Shown here: positions 1 through 9,134 of the stretch, one piece after another | Layout: each line of letters starts with the position of its first letter | Position numbering within the stretch: the first letter of the stretch is position 1 | Assembly: GCA_002050125.1 (NCBI GenBank) | Contig: MWTA01000044.1 | Location: 1 to 64,000, forward strand | DNA: 64,000 bases | Direction of reading: 5' to 3' | Origin: Anaerolineae bacterium UTCFX2 | Lineage (GTDB): Bacteria > Chloroflexota > Anaerolineae > Anaerolineales > UBA4823 | Translations under genes and position numbers: made by a program | The notes under the pieces: generated by a model | Told to the model about the DNA's origin: nothing | Seen by the model: only the letters and a program-made list of their open reading frames with translations | Databases searched by the model: none

Positions 1-903
1 CCGAAATGGGTGTTCTGGCGGGGAGCCTGAAACCCAATTCATTGGACCGGCGAATAATTGATCCGAACCCAACTCGGTCAGTGGTCCAACAACCAGGGCG
101 TTGCGCTGGAGATCTTTCGAAATAACATACAGTGGTTTGGCGCTGGTTATACCCAGACCTTTGCGTTGACCTATCGTGTAGTAAGGTAATCCCTGGTGCT
201 CGCCAAGCGGGTTTCCTGCGGAATCGAGTATTGGACCAGGATTATTTGCTCCCGGCGCGTTTCTTGACAGGAAGTCTCGATAATCGTTGCCCGCCAGGAA
301 GCACAAATCCTGACTTTCTTTGCGATCCGCCACAGGCAAACCAAGTTGACGCGCCTTCTGGCGCACCTGGCTTTTGGTCAGCTCGCCCAATGGGAGTAAG
401 GTCTGAGATAGTTCCTGCTGGCTAAACATATGCAGCACGTAAGACTGATCTTTTTGCTCATCGATCGCTTTGAGAAGTTGAACCGGGCCGTCTGCGTTTT
501 GAACAACCCGGGCATAATGCCCGGTTGCGAGGTAATCCGCGCCAAGCGTCCGGGCGCGATCCAGCAGCAGCCCCCAGCGGATTTGCCGGTTGCATTCCAG
601 ACACGGATTTGGCGTAATCCCCGCGAGATAACCCTCAGTAAATGATTGCACGACGGCGAGCCGGTGCGCCTGTTTGGCGTCCACAACATAAAATGGAATT
701 GAAAGAATCGCGGCTACCCGGCGGGCGAGAGCCATCGCCTCGGGCGTGCAGCAGCGATTGTCGATTTGGCGCCCCTGCTCGCTCCACAGGCGCAGCATCA
801 TTCCAATCACCTGGTAGCCCTGCTCAATCAGCAGGGCGGCGGCGACCGAGCTATCCACCCCCCCGCTCATGGCGACGACAACTTTAGCCGAGTTTTCGGA
901 CAC
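1..903 (-). CDS. mnmA: tRNA-specific 2-thiouridylase MnmA (3' part missing)
   Basis: MnmA activates U34 of tRNA(Lys/Glu/Gln) with ATP and inserts sulfur to make 2-thiouridine in the cytoplasm. The translation shows the PP-loop signature AMSGGVDSS near the N-terminus, the catalytic-cysteine motif NPCLECN, ATGHYAR, and DQSYVL and SQDLCF further on. The reading frame runs off the left edge, so roughly the last 60 residues are missing. The start is most likely GTG at 903, inside the end of the upstream cysteine desulfurase gene (overlap about 20 nt). An internal ATG at 870 would fall within the PP-loop. The upstream desulfurase is the natural sulfur donor, so the pair forms a sulfur-relay operon. 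The family call is secure; the start is less so. Confidence 0.93.
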   Translation of the reverse strand, partial: MSENSAKVVVAMSGGVDSSVAAALLIEQGYQVIGMMLRLWSEQGRQIDNRCCTPEAMALARRVAAILSIPFYVVDAKQAHRLAVVQSFTEGYLAGITPNPCLECNRQIRWGLLLDRARTLGADYLATGHYARVVQNADGPVQLLKAIDEQKDQSYVLHMFSQQELSQTLLPLGELTKSQVRQKARQLGLPVADRKESQDLCFLAGNDYRDFLSRNAPGANNPGPILDSAGNPLGEHQGLPYYTIGQRKGLGITSAKPLYVISKDLQRNALVVGPLTELGSDQLFAGPMNWVSGSPPEHPFR

Positions 904-2050
904 GCTCCACCATTGCAGGCAAATCGTTCAGAAACGCCGCGATTTCGTCCGGTGTATTGCCCATCCCGAGCGTGATTCTCAGCGAGCCCAAAGCAAGCGA
1001 ACGGGGCAAATTCAACGCCAATAACACATCCGAGGGTTCCGGGTCGCCGGTCTTACAGGCAGAACCAGAGGAACAGGCATAGCCTTCTACATCTAGCAGC
1101 ATCAACAAGCTGTTGCCATCAACGCCATTAAAAACGAAGCTGACATGGTTGGGAAGACGTTTTTGAGGATGACCGGTGAGCTTTGAGCCGGGGATTTCTT
1201 CCAGCACATTCGCAATAATATGATCCCGCATTGGCTCGACATGCTTGATCCTGGTTTCACGCTCCGTTTGACTGAGGAACAGCGCTTCAGCTAACCCAAC
1301 AATGTAAGGGATGTTATGCGTGCCTGCCCGGCGATTGGCTTCCTGACTCCCGCCGGTTAATATGGGCAGGAGAGGCGTACCGCGGCGCAGGTATAGGGCG
1401 CCGACCCCTTTAGGACCGTAGAATTTATGCGCGCCCAACGAGAGCGCATCTACGTTGAGGTCATCGACAGATACCGGCAAATATCCGGCGGCTTGAACGG
1501 AATCGGTGTGAAAAGGGATGCCTGCTTCGCGGCAGACCAGACCGATCTCGCGAATTGGGTTGACCGTGCCAATTTCGTTGTTGGCATGGATTACGGAAAC
1601 GAGCGCGGTTGTACGGCGCAAACGACTTGCCACGTCCTCGGGGCTTACCCGACCGAACTCGTCAACGGGCAGATATTCGAGCTCGAATCCGAATTGGCTG
1701 GCGAGCTGCTGAGCAGTGCGCGTGACCGCGTGGTGCTCAACCGGGCTGACCAGCAAGTGATCCGACTGATTTTGCATTTTCCGCGCCAGCGCAATGCCTC
1801 TCAATGCCAAGTTATCGCTTTCGGAGCCGCAAGAGGTGAAAATCAACTCGCCTGGCTGGCATCCCAGGCAGTCGGCAACTTTCTGGCGCGCCTCTTCGAG
1901 CGCCGTTTCAGCTTGCTGTCCGTAAAAATGGATCGATGAGGGGTTGCCAAAACCCTGGGTAAAATAAGGAAGCATCTTTTCAAGCACTCGCTTATCGACC
2001 GGAGTGGTGGCTGCATAATCTAGATAAATATGCCGGTTGTCATTGGTCAT
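884..2050 (-). CDS. Cysteine desulfurase (NifS/IscS family)
   Basis: PLP enzyme that removes sulfur from L-cysteine and passes it as a persulfide to thiouridylase or Fe-S assembly. The N-terminus has YLDYAATTP. The PLP lysine lies in GAHKFYGPKG about halfway along, and the sulfur-carrying cysteine in SSGSACKTGDPEPS near residue 330. Length (388 aa) is normal. An upstream in-frame ATG at 2062 gives 392 aa; ATG 2050 is preferred because the 2062 codon sits right behind TACCTG with no Shine-Dalgarno. It precedes and overlaps mnmA, which suggests sulfur donation to tRNA thiolation. The nearby Wood-Ljungdahl enzymes also need Fe-S clusters, but no scaffold gene is adjacent, so an IscS versus NifS label is not justified. 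Confidence 0.93.
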   Translation of the reverse strand: MTNDNRHIYLDYAATTPVDKRVLEKMLPYFTQGFGNPSSIHFYGQQAETALEEARQKVADCLGCQPGELIFTSCGSESDNLALRGIALARKMQNQSDHLLVSPVEHHAVTRTAQQLASQFGFELEYLPVDEFGRVSPEDVASRLRRTTALVSVIHANNEIGTVNPIREIGLVCREAGIPFHTDSVQAAGYLPVSVDDLNVDALSLGAHKFYGPKGVGALYLRRGTPLLPILTGGSQEANRRAGTHNIPYIVGLAEALFLSQTERETRIKHVEPMRDHIIANVLEEIPGSKLTGHPQKRLPNHVSFVFNGVDGNSLLMLLDVEGYACSSGSACKTGDPEPSDVLLALNLPRSLALGSLRITLGMGNTPDEIAAFLNDLPAMVERVRKLG

Positions 2051-2169
2051 TTTAGATCTCATCAGGTATCTGCGTAATTTGAGTCGAATAAAGATTATAT
2101 CGAAGATTGGTGAAATATTGGCTGATTACTCTTAAAATTCTTGCTCCTCTACCAGGGACATCCTTACCT

Positions 2170-2178
2170 TGATATAAT
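2170..2178 (+). promoter_or_regulatory. Extended -10 promoter before tatD
   Basis: TGATATAAT is a perfect -10 hexamer (TATAAT, 2173-2178) with the extended TGn element. No good -35 is seen 17 nt upstream. It would start transcription near 2185, which excludes an ATG start at 2141 for the following gene. Confidence 0.5.
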
Positions 2179-2224
2179 AAGCTTGTACCGTTTCTCACAT
2201 ATTCAGACGAGGTCTGTTCTGTTT

Positions 2225-3037
2225 TTGTATACCGACACCCATTGCCATTTATATTTTGAACGCTTTGATGCAGATCGTGAAGCTGTCCTACGGCGAGCGA
2301 CTGAAGAAGGAGTAGACCGAATACTGATCCCTGGGATCGATCTGCAAACGAGCGGCATGGCGGTAGATTTAGCCCGGCGTTATGAGAATCTCTTTGCCGC
2401 GGTGGGTGTACATCCAAACGACGCGTTATCCTGGACGGATGAAAGCCTGGATGACCTCAGAATCCTAGCAAAGCAGCCGAAAGTCGTGGCGATCGGTGAA
2501 ATTGGTCTGGATTATTATTGGGAAAGCGCTCCTAGAGATGTACAAAAGCATGTTTTTACCAAACAGCTTGAACTGGCAATGGAGTGTGAGCTTCCGGTTG
2601 TAATTCATGTGCGAGACCGCGACCTGGTTACTTCTCCAGCGCTTTGCGATACTGTGACGATCATCCGAGAATGGATTTCGGGTCTGGTAGAAAAAAATTC
2701 GCTGTTAGCCGCTCGACCAGGTGTGTTACACTCTTATAGCGGCGATCTCGAGACGGCACGAGAGGCTTATGATCTCAACTTTAAAATTGGTATTACTGGT
2801 CCGGTGACATTCAAGAATTCTGGCTGGCTTCGGGAAGTCGTAAAAAATATGCCAATTCAAGCGTTGCTGACTGAAACGGATGCCCCATTCTTGACGCCGC
2901 ATCCGTTTCGTGGAAAGCGGAACGAGCCGGCTTTTGTGCGCTATGTTGTAGAAGAAATTACTCGGCTTCGCCAGGATGAAGCCGATTCGGTGTCTGTAGA
3001 AATTGCGCGAAATGCACAGAAGGTGTTTCATTGGTGA
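2225..3037 (+). CDS. tatD: TatD family metal-dependent DNase/hydrolase
   Basis: TIM-barrel metal-dependent hydrolase of the TatD family (3'-5' exonuclease / DNA repair or quality control). Visible family motifs: DTHCHL at the N-terminus (metal ligands), IGEIGLDYYW, VIHVRD, LHSYSGD and TETDAPFLTPHPFRGKRNEP near the C-terminus. The open frame reaches back to an ATG at 2141, but that codon lies upstream of the likely promoter and adds a non-homologous leader. The TTG at 2225 (or CTG at 2219, 6 nt behind GAGG at 2209-2212) gives the usual TatD N-terminus. The gene overlaps the polyprenyl synthase by a GTGA junction, so the two are translationally coupled. There is a 10-15 residue insertion after VRDRDLV, mild for the family. 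Confidence 0.9.
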   Translation: MYTDTHCHLYFERFDADREAVLRRATEEGVDRILIPGIDLQTSGMAVDLARRYENLFAAVGVHPNDALSWTDESLDDLRILAKQPKVVAIGEIGLDYYWESAPRDVQKHVFTKQLELAMECELPVVIHVRDRDLVTSPALCDTVTIIREWISGLVEKNSLLAARPGVLHSYSGDLETAREAYDLNFKIGITGPVTFKNSGWLREVVKNMPIQALLTETDAPFLTPHPFRGKRNEPAFVRYVVEEITRLRQDEADSVSVEIARNAQKVFHW

Positions 3038-4011
3038 AAAGCGTTGTTAAATCGAGTGACTTTATGTCCCTCGTCCAAGAAGAAATGCAGAGCGTAGAGT
3101 TATTGATGCGCTCGCAGGCAGAGGACCGGCATCCGGACCTGGAATCGGTGTTAAATCACTTGCTTTCCTCGGGGGGCAAGCGGATTCGACCCATTGTGGC
3201 GTTGTTGTCAGGCAGGATGCTCAACGCCGACCCGGAGAGGTTGGTGAAGTTAGCTGCAGCAATAGAGATGCTGCACACCGCCACGCTGGTTCATGACGAT
3301 TTGATCGATGGGGCTATTCTGCGGCGTGGAATTGCCACGATCAACTCTCAATGGTCGCCCGCGGCAACCGTCTTGACAGGCGACTTCGTCTTCGCCAGGG
3401 CGGCAAAACTGGCAGCCGAAACAGACTCGGTAACATTAATGAGGTTGTTCGCGGAGACATTAGCAATCATTGTCAACGGAGAACTTACGCAGCTTTTTTT
3501 GAGCCGCCGGGTTGCCAGTCGGGAGAATTACGACCAGCGCATCTATGCAAAAACAGCCTCATTGTTTGAGTTGGCAACCACTGCTGCGGCGCTTCTAAGC
3601 CCGGTGAGCGAAGAGGTTGTTGAGAAGATGCGTTGTTTTGGTTATGCGATCGGCATGGCATTTCAGATCGTAGATGACATTTTGGACTTTACAGGCGACC
3701 AGGCGAACGTGGGAAAACCGGTTGCCAGCGATCTGCGCCAGGGATTGATTACTTTACCAGCGTTGTTCTATCTGGAGGCAAATCCGGATAATCCAGATTT
3801 GAATCAATTGCTTTCGGAAAATTATTTGAGTGAAACCCAAATTTCCCGGTTGGTTGGCGCGATTAGGCAAAGCGGGGGGATTCAGCGGTCCTTAGAGGTG
3901 GCGCAAGCATACATTTCCCAAGGGCGCCAGTGCTTTGATTCGTTTCCAGACAATCCACACAGGCAGGCGCTGGATGACCTGGCGCGCTATATTGTTGAAA
4001 GAGATTTTTAA
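3034..4011 (+). CDS. Polyprenyl diphosphate synthase (trans-isoprenyl)
   Basis: Condenses isopentenyl diphosphate with allylic diphosphates to make long-chain prenyl diphosphates for quinones or carotenoids. The first Asp-rich motif is LVHDDLIDGA and the second QIVDDILDFTG; GGKRIRP and the basic residues of the family precede them. Length about 325 aa is standard. The start is taken as GTG 3034 (8 nt behind AGAAGG), overlapping the tatD stop; TTG 3031 and ATG 3064 are alternatives. Residues before the first Asp motif do not let chain length be assigned with confidence, so hepta-, octa- or geranylgeranyl-type remain open. A terminator follows at once. Confidence 0.9.
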   Translation: MKSVVKSSDFMSLVQEEMQSVELLMRSQAEDRHPDLESVLNHLLSSGGKRIRPIVALLSGRMLNADPERLVKLAAAIEMLHTATLVHDDLIDGAILRRGIATINSQWSPAATVLTGDFVFARAAKLAAETDSVTLMRLFAETLAIIVNGELTQLFLSRRVASRENYDQRIYAKTASLFELATTAAALLSPVSEEVVEKMRCFGYAIGMAFQIVDDILDFTGDQANVGKPVASDLRQGLITLPALFYLEANPDNPDLNQLLSENYLSETQISRLVGAIRQSGGIQRSLEVAQAYISQGRQCFDSFPDNPHRQALDDLARYIVERDF

Positions 4012-4040
4012 GCAGAAACAGAAAACCGTGATTGCCATTT

Positions 4041-4068
4041 AAAAAGATGCCAAAGTCGGCATCTTTTT
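4041..4068. terminator. Intrinsic terminator, bidirectional
   Basis: A perfect 11-bp stem (AAAAAGATGCC / GGCATCTTTTT) with a 6-nt loop. The A-run on one side and T-run on the other let it serve both the polyprenyl synthase on the plus strand and the converging aldo/keto reductase on the minus strand. Confidence 0.85.
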
Positions 4069-4125
4069 AAATTATTGGCTGCGCCTAATTGGATGGTTGG
4101 CAGAAGCCGGACAAGTCAATCAGGT

Positions 4126-5070
4126 TCAACCGTCAATGATTGATACATCTTCTTTTGTGAGTTGGAGGTCGCCGGCAGACATGATCTGTTCTGCTTGTCG
4201 GGCGTTGCGCACGCCCACAATCGCGCCGGTTACTGCAGGGTGCTTCAATGTCCAGGCGATCGCCGCTTCACCGGCTGACCGACCATACTTTGCGCCAACC
4301 TCCTTGAGCCGTTCGACCAGATCGAGGTTCTTGGAGAGGTTGGGTTCAACGAAGTCAACATCCTGCTTGCGCCAGTCGCTGTCGGGCAGGTTCTGCACGC
4401 GCTCGCGAGTCATCGCTCCGCTGAGCAAGCCGCAATACATAGGGGAATAGACGATCACCCCAATTTTCTCTAGTTGGCAAAAAGGCAGAATCTTCGCCTC
4501 GATTTCGCGGCGGATCAATGAATAAGGCGGCTGGAGAGAGGTGATAGGGGCAATCGCCTGCGCCCTTTGCATCTGCCCGACATCGAAATTCGAAACCCCG
4601 AGCCAGCGGATCTTCCCTTCTTGCTGAAGGCGGGCGAGGGCGCCCCAGGCTTCATCGATATCCGTCATTTTGTCCGTCGGCCAGTGGATCTGCATCAGAT
4701 CAATGGCTTCGACCTGGAGCCGGCGCAGGCTGTCTTCAGATTGTTGCCGGATCGATTGGGCGGTGAGGTTTGGGGAGATATTTCCCGCCTCATCCCAGAT
4801 AAGTCCACACTTGGTGAAAACGTAGGGTTTGCTTCCCGACCATCCCTTCAATGCCTGGGCAACAATTTCTTCAGAATGCCCCTTTCCATATCCGGAGGCG
4901 GTGTCGATCCAATTGATCCCGAAATCCAGCGCTCGTTGGATGGCTTCGACCGAATCGCGGTCATCCTGAGGTCCCCAGGAATACTGGTAGCCCAAACCTC
5001 CGATTGCCCAGGTGCCAATTCCCAGGCGGGTAATGTTCATATTTGAACTGCCAAGCTGATTAGTTTGCAT
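4126..5070 (-). CDS. Aldo/keto reductase
   Basis: NAD(P)H-dependent reductase of the AKR superfamily, cytoplasmic. Visible are the N-terminal LGIGTWAIGG, the catalytic Asp/Tyr region DTASGYGKGHSEE, the Lys in FTKCGL, the His in QIHWP, WLGVSNF and the C-terminal cofactor motif GAIVGVRNARQ. ATG 5070 is chosen because GGAGGGCG sits 5 nt upstream; the frame extends to 5133 without such a signal. It is the last gene of the long minus-strand sugar locus, 52 nt after the FGGY kinase, so it probably interconverts a sugar and a polyol or keto sugar in that pathway. The substrate cannot be read from the sequence. Confidence 0.9.
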   Translation of the reverse strand: MQTNQLGSSNMNITRLGIGTWAIGGLGYQYSWGPQDDRDSVEAIQRALDFGINWIDTASGYGKGHSEEIVAQALKGWSGSKPYVFTKCGLIWDEAGNISPNLTAQSIRQQSEDSLRRLQVEAIDLMQIHWPTDKMTDIDEAWGALARLQQEGKIRWLGVSNFDVGQMQRAQAIAPITSLQPPYSLIRREIEAKILPFCQLEKIGVIVYSPMYCGLLSGAMTRERVQNLPDSDWRKQDVDFVEPNLSKNLDLVERLKEVGAKYGRSAGEAAIAWTLKHPAVTGAIVGVRNARQAEQIMSAGDLQLTKEDVSIIDG

Positions 5071-5122
5071 AGATCGCCCTCCAATTAATGAGTATTTGAT
5101 CTTGTAATATTTGTTTGACAGA

Positions 5123-6673
5123 TCATCCAACACGGAATCGGTTGTAGATCCGAGTATTCACATTTTTAAGTGCAGGATATATTTCACGAAATATCTCGAA
5201 CAGTTCAGCGTACAACTGCACGTTTTTCGCGTCCGGTTCGTATTGCCGACCGGAGCGGTAGACCCGCTGGACAGCCTCCTGCAAATCCTGGTACACGCCG
5301 ACGCCTGTCCCGGCTAACATTGCCGCTCCCAGAGCCGTAGCTTCCTCCAGTTCAGGCGCATCGACCACGCAGCCGGAAACGTCCGCTTTATTTTGCATCC
5401 AAAACTCATTCCGGACCGCCCCGCCGATGGCGGTGATCCTGTCAGCTTTGCGTCCTGAGCCAAGTTCCAGTGCGCGTAACATATCAACGAAGGCGTAATC
5501 CAGCCCCTCGATGACGGCGCGCAGCATATCTGCTCGGGTGGTTGTGTCGTTGAGACCCAAGAAAGCCCCTAACGAACGCGGATTCAGTTCAGGACATGCA
5601 GTGCCGTTAAAGTGGGGCAGGAAGAAAATGCCATTAGCGCCGGCGGGTGAGTTCTGCGCTTCCTGCATGAGGTTCGACCAGATATTGCCCTGTCCCGCCT
5701 CCGCTCGCTGCTGAGCTACGGTGCCGTATTGGTCTTTGTACCATTCCAACATATTGGCAGCCGTGCCGCCACCCCAGATGCAGTAGGTATCCGGGACGGC
5801 GTGGGCTTCCACTGTCAGCCCTAGGTTACGGATCTCCTCCGTCCAGTGGGGTGTAACCGTGGGGGTGATGACTAACTCCCAGGTGCCGGTAACGTCCAAA
5901 ATGACCCCGGGCTGGATGGCGCCTGCAGCCAGGGCGCCGATCAGGTAATCATGCCCGCCCTGAAAAATTGGGATGCCAGGGAGAAGCCCGGTTTTTTCTG
6001 CGGCAAGAGGTGTCACTTCACCGATGAAACTCCCGCTCCATTGGGGAGTGGGGAAAAGGTCCTTCTCCAGCCCAGCGATTTTCAACAGTTCATCGGACCA
6101 GGTCAAAGAGCGCTGATCGAGCAGCAGAGTTGGGGAAGCATCCGTATAATCCGTGGAATATTTGCCGGTCAGCTTGTAATTGACGTAATCTTCGATGATT
6201 AACCATTTGCTCACCCGGCGGGCGATCTCCGGCTCATTTTCTTTCAACCACATGAAGCGGAAAACGGTGTTCCATACAAATGGCTGCCAGCCGGATACCT
6301 GAAAGGTCTTTTCCAGCCCAATGTGCTCCAGCCACCATTCGAATTGCGGAGTAGTGCGCGTGCATAACCAGTTGATAAACGGGTAGACTGGCTCGCCTTG
6401 GCTGTCCAACGGCACTGCGTCCGCGCCAAGCCCCGTCACCGCTGCGGCTTTGATCCGGTCACCCGGTGGGAGCTTTCCAACGGCTTGGCGAATGGCTGAA
6501 GAAATGCCATCCCAGATGTGGTCGGGCAGGAACACCTGCCAGTTGGAATGGTTGGGATCATTGGCGACGGATTCGGTGGGGTGACTCCCGGTTGAAACAA
6601 CATTGCCCTCGAAATCGTACACCAGGGCTTTCATGCTGGTTGAACCGACATCGATGCCTAAGAGATATTCCAT
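5123..6673 (-). CDS. FGGY family carbohydrate kinase (xylulokinase-like)
   Basis: Phosphorylates a sugar or ketose with ATP. ASKHA/FGGY features: GIDVGSTSMKALVYD at the N-terminus (phosphate-1), GGHDYLIGALAAG in the middle, VTGTWE, and AIGGAVRNEFWMQNKAD near residue 420 (the GGGA..N..W.Q..AD motif of the C-terminal domain). The 516 aa length is normal. The start is supported by GGAGGCGCTCG right upstream. It follows the sugar ABC genes and precedes an aldo/keto reductase. Together with UlaE- and AraD-like genes in the same run it may be an L-xylulose (LyxK-like) kinase, but glycerol-, ribulo- or erythritol-type specificity cannot be excluded. Confidence 0.9.
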   Translation of the reverse strand: MEYLLGIDVGSTSMKALVYDFEGNVVSTGSHPTESVANDPNHSNWQVFLPDHIWDGISSAIRQAVGKLPPGDRIKAAAVTGLGADAVPLDSQGEPVYPFINWLCTRTTPQFEWWLEHIGLEKTFQVSGWQPFVWNTVFRFMWLKENEPEIARRVSKWLIIEDYVNYKLTGKYSTDYTDASPTLLLDQRSLTWSDELLKIAGLEKDLFPTPQWSGSFIGEVTPLAAEKTGLLPGIPIFQGGHDYLIGALAAGAIQPGVILDVTGTWELVITPTVTPHWTEEIRNLGLTVEAHAVPDTYCIWGGGTAANMLEWYKDQYGTVAQQRAEAGQGNIWSNLMQEAQNSPAGANGIFFLPHFNGTACPELNPRSLGAFLGLNDTTTRADMLRAVIEGLDYAFVDMLRALELGSGRKADRITAIGGAVRNEFWMQNKADVSGCVVDAPELEEATALGAAMLAGTGVGVYQDLQEAVQRVYRSGRQYEPDAKNVQLYAELFEIFREIYPALKNVNTRIYNRFRVG

Positions 6674-6736
6674 CGAGCGCCTCCGAAGATTATTATTTCA
6701 CTCTCTATCGAGGTTGCGTTTGCAGCTATCACAAGG

Positions 6737-6766
6737 GGGCGGACGGCGGAGGTCCGCCATCCGCCC
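6737..6766. other. GC-rich hairpin between binding-protein and kinase genes
   Basis: Outer stem GGGCGGA/TCCGCCC (7 bp) and inner stem GGCGG/CCGCC separated by one mismatch, 4-nt loop. Genes on both sides run on the minus strand, where the hairpin is preceded by AAAAA and not followed by a T-run. It is better explained as an mRNA-stabilising or partial-termination stem-loop behind the abundant binding-protein message than as a full terminator. Plus-strand reading would end in TTTTT, but no plus-strand gene is near. Confidence 0.6.
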
Positions 6767-6845
6767 TTTTTCAGTAATTTCTACCAGGATCAGGTGATCC
6801 GTCCACTGCTCGCAAGAAAAACGAGCGATGGACGAAACTCAAAGG

Positions 6846-8996
6846 CTATTGCGTCTGACCAGCCATATACTCCTGCAGCGTCTTGCCAGGATAGTAATGC
6901 TCAAAGGCTGCTTCCACATTCTCTTTTGTGACAGACATGTTTTCATAGAAGAAAACGCCTGGGATCGGCGCGCCGTTGAGCAGGTTAACGATCGCAGTCA
7001 TAGACCAGCGCGCGGGTGCGATGGAAGAGTAGGTAGCGGTGCCAACGATCTCGCCATTGTAGATGGCAGCTAGGATCGGCTTGTCGTTGTCAACGGAAGA
7101 CAGCAGGAGGTCGTCCATTCCATTGGCTTTCTTGGCGTTCAGCATTCCGATCGTGGCTGAGGAGTACAGACCCCACGCGCCAATCATATCTGGGTGCGCC
7201 TTGATAGCTCCATCGAACGCATTGAAATGTTCTTCGGGCGAAATGCCGGTAAGCTCGATGATTTCAATGTCCGGATATTTTGCGAAGACATCCTTGAAGC
7301 CCTTGGCGCGGGTGGCGGCGTTGGGGTGTACGAAAGGCAGCGTCTGATAGACGACTGGACCCTTCATAGGTTTTCCGCTTGCCAACATGGCTTGTTCGAG
7401 CAGTTCGCCGGCGATTTGGCCTTGTTCGACCGTGTCCGAAATGACGACAGCATCAGTGTTCCCTGCAAGCGGCGCGTTGAGTGTAACCACCGGGATGTTA
7501 GCCTTCTCAAGCGCATCGAGAGAGGTCTTCACGCCGGTGAAGTCGCAGGGAGCGAGGATAACGCCGTCCACTCCTTGCAGGATCCATTGCTCAATTGCCT
7601 GATTTTGAGCATTCTGGTCGTAGTTCGCGTCATTGACCAGCAGTTCAACTCCGGCCTCCGCTGCGGCGGCTTTCATAGTTTCCAGAATCATGGCGCCCAC
7701 TTCGTCCACTGTGTAGTACACCGAGAAGCCGATTGTGTATTTCTCGTTGGCTTTGGGCATTTCGGTGGTAAAAACATCCGGGACCTTTACCGCGCCGGGC
7801 GATCTAATCGTGACATTCGCCTCAACGTCAACATCCGCGTACCAACCGTTCAGGTCGAATACGTCATTCGGGTTGCCCACGACTGTGAAATCGGGCGCAT
7901 TGGGGTTCCCCTCGAACGCCGCTGGGGTTTCCGGCGCAGCGGGTTCTTCAAGCTCCGGCTCTTCCAGGAATTCTTTTGCATTTGCATTGGTGATCAGCAC
8001 GGTTGGGACTTCGGTGAGCGGCGGAATATCGGTCCGTTTAGGGTCAACACAATATTTCAGCCAGGCGTCCACGGCTGCCTTTCCGAATTCGTAAGGCTGC
8101 TGCTGGACGGTTGCGCCTTTCACAGCTCCGCTTGCCAGAAGCTCGATTTCCTCTTGGATACCATCGAAGGCGCCGACATAAACATCCTCTCTGCCCAGGT
8201 TAGGCAGAACCGTTGCAGCCGCAGGAATTCCATAACCCGCATAGTTGAAAACAGCCACTGCGTCGGGCGCGGCGGTTAGCAGGTTTTCGATCATCGCTGC
8301 ATTTGCGGGGATGGTCACTTCTTCTCTCATTGCATGGCCGGCTATATTCACATCCGGGTATTTGGCGATGACATCTTTGAAAGCGTTCATTCGCTCTATT
8401 ACAACCGAGACCTGGGGGCCGTCCGATAAAACGACATCGCCTTTGTGACCGATCTGTTCGAGGATGTATTCGGCTACTTCAGATGCGCCTTTGTAGTCAT
8501 TAGACCGAATGAAAGTGACAATGTCAGCTTCTTCGGCTGGATCGGGTCCAAGCGCCACCACGATAACAGGAACCCCTGCTTCGTTGGCTTTACGGACCGC
8601 CTCCATGCTGCCAACCGGATCGGTCATGCTGATCAACAGCACATCAATATCCTGGGCAAGGAAGTTTTCAACCGCAGCCAGCTCTTTTTTCAAATCGCCA
8701 GCGGAGTTGATGATCAACAGTTCGCCGCCTGATGCATCCACGCCTTCCTTAAGACCGGCGGATATCGCATCATAGAACTGATTCGTCTGAAATTCCACGT
8801 AACCTGCTTTGTAGGGCGGGCAGGCTGCCAGGGCTGGAGCTTCCGTCGCGGCGGGCGCTTCGGGCGCGGCAGGCGCTTCGGTAGCTGCGGCTGGCGGAGC
8901 AGTTGGGGGTTGTGCAACCGGGGTTGCTGGGGCGCAAGCCGGGAGGATTAGCGCCAGAACCAGCAAGAGCGATGCAAACCGAAACAGTGATTTCAT
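6846..8996 (-). CDS. Sugar ABC transporter substrate-binding lipoprotein with two tandem binding domains
   Basis: Extracytoplasmic solute-binding protein of the ribose/galactose type (Peripla_BP_4). The start is ATG 8996, with GGAGG 7 nt upstream. Residues 1-21 form a lipoprotein signal ending in LPAC, followed by an Ala/Pro/Glu-rich tether to about residue 58. Unusually there are two complete-looking binding domains. The first (about 59-345) starts YKAGYVEFQTNQFYDAISAG. The second (about 420-716) starts YTIGFSVYYTVDEVGAMILE and contains GVDGVILAPCD and FKDVFAKYPDIEIIELTG. A Pro/Glu-rich linker and a short Asn-rich segment join them. At about 716 aa it is twice the usual length. It is transcribed after the permease gene, so it serves this transporter. 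The ligand is unknown. Confidence 0.92.
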   Translation of the reverse strand: MKSLFRFASLLLVLALILPACAPATPVAQPPTAPPAAATEAPAAPEAPAATEAPALAACPPYKAGYVEFQTNQFYDAISAGLKEGVDASGGELLIINSAGDLKKELAAVENFLAQDIDVLLISMTDPVGSMEAVRKANEAGVPVIVVALGPDPAEEADIVTFIRSNDYKGASEVAEYILEQIGHKGDVVLSDGPQVSVVIERMNAFKDVIAKYPDVNIAGHAMREEVTIPANAAMIENLLTAAPDAVAVFNYAGYGIPAAATVLPNLGREDVYVGAFDGIQEEIELLASGAVKGATVQQQPYEFGKAAVDAWLKYCVDPKRTDIPPLTEVPTVLITNANAKEFLEEPELEEPAAPETPAAFEGNPNAPDFTVVGNPNDVFDLNGWYADVDVEANVTIRSPGAVKVPDVFTTEMPKANEKYTIGFSVYYTVDEVGAMILETMKAAAAEAGVELLVNDANYDQNAQNQAIEQWILQGVDGVILAPCDFTGVKTSLDALEKANIPVVTLNAPLAGNTDAVVISDTVEQGQIAGELLEQAMLASGKPMKGPVVYQTLPFVHPNAATRAKGFKDVFAKYPDIEIIELTGISPEEHFNAFDGAIKAHPDMIGAWGLYSSATIGMLNAKKANGMDDLLLSSVDNDKPILAAIYNGEIVGTATYSSIAPARWSMTAIVNLLNGAPIPGVFFYENMSVTKENVEAAFEHYYPGKTLQEYMAGQTQ

Positions 8997-9134
8997 TTTC
9001 TTACCTCCACATAACTTCTTAGGTTTGGTTTCCAATAGCCAAAGTTCCTTGATTTATTAACGAAAAGGTTAGGGCATACTCCTCCTTTCTCTGTTTCTTC
9101 CATCGGTGTTTAACACTTCGTCCAGGAGACATGG

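Noticed and set aside
7194-8279. A 361-codon plus-strand open frame opposite the binding-protein gene
   Set aside because: It is antisense to a clear lipoprotein gene, and its translation has no recognisable motif; a by-product of codon bias.
8993-9103. A 36-codon minus-strand frame ending at the binding-protein start (ATGA-type overlap)
   Set aside because: No ribosome site upstream, and its peptide shows no pattern; the real RBS of the next gene lies inside it. Probably chance.
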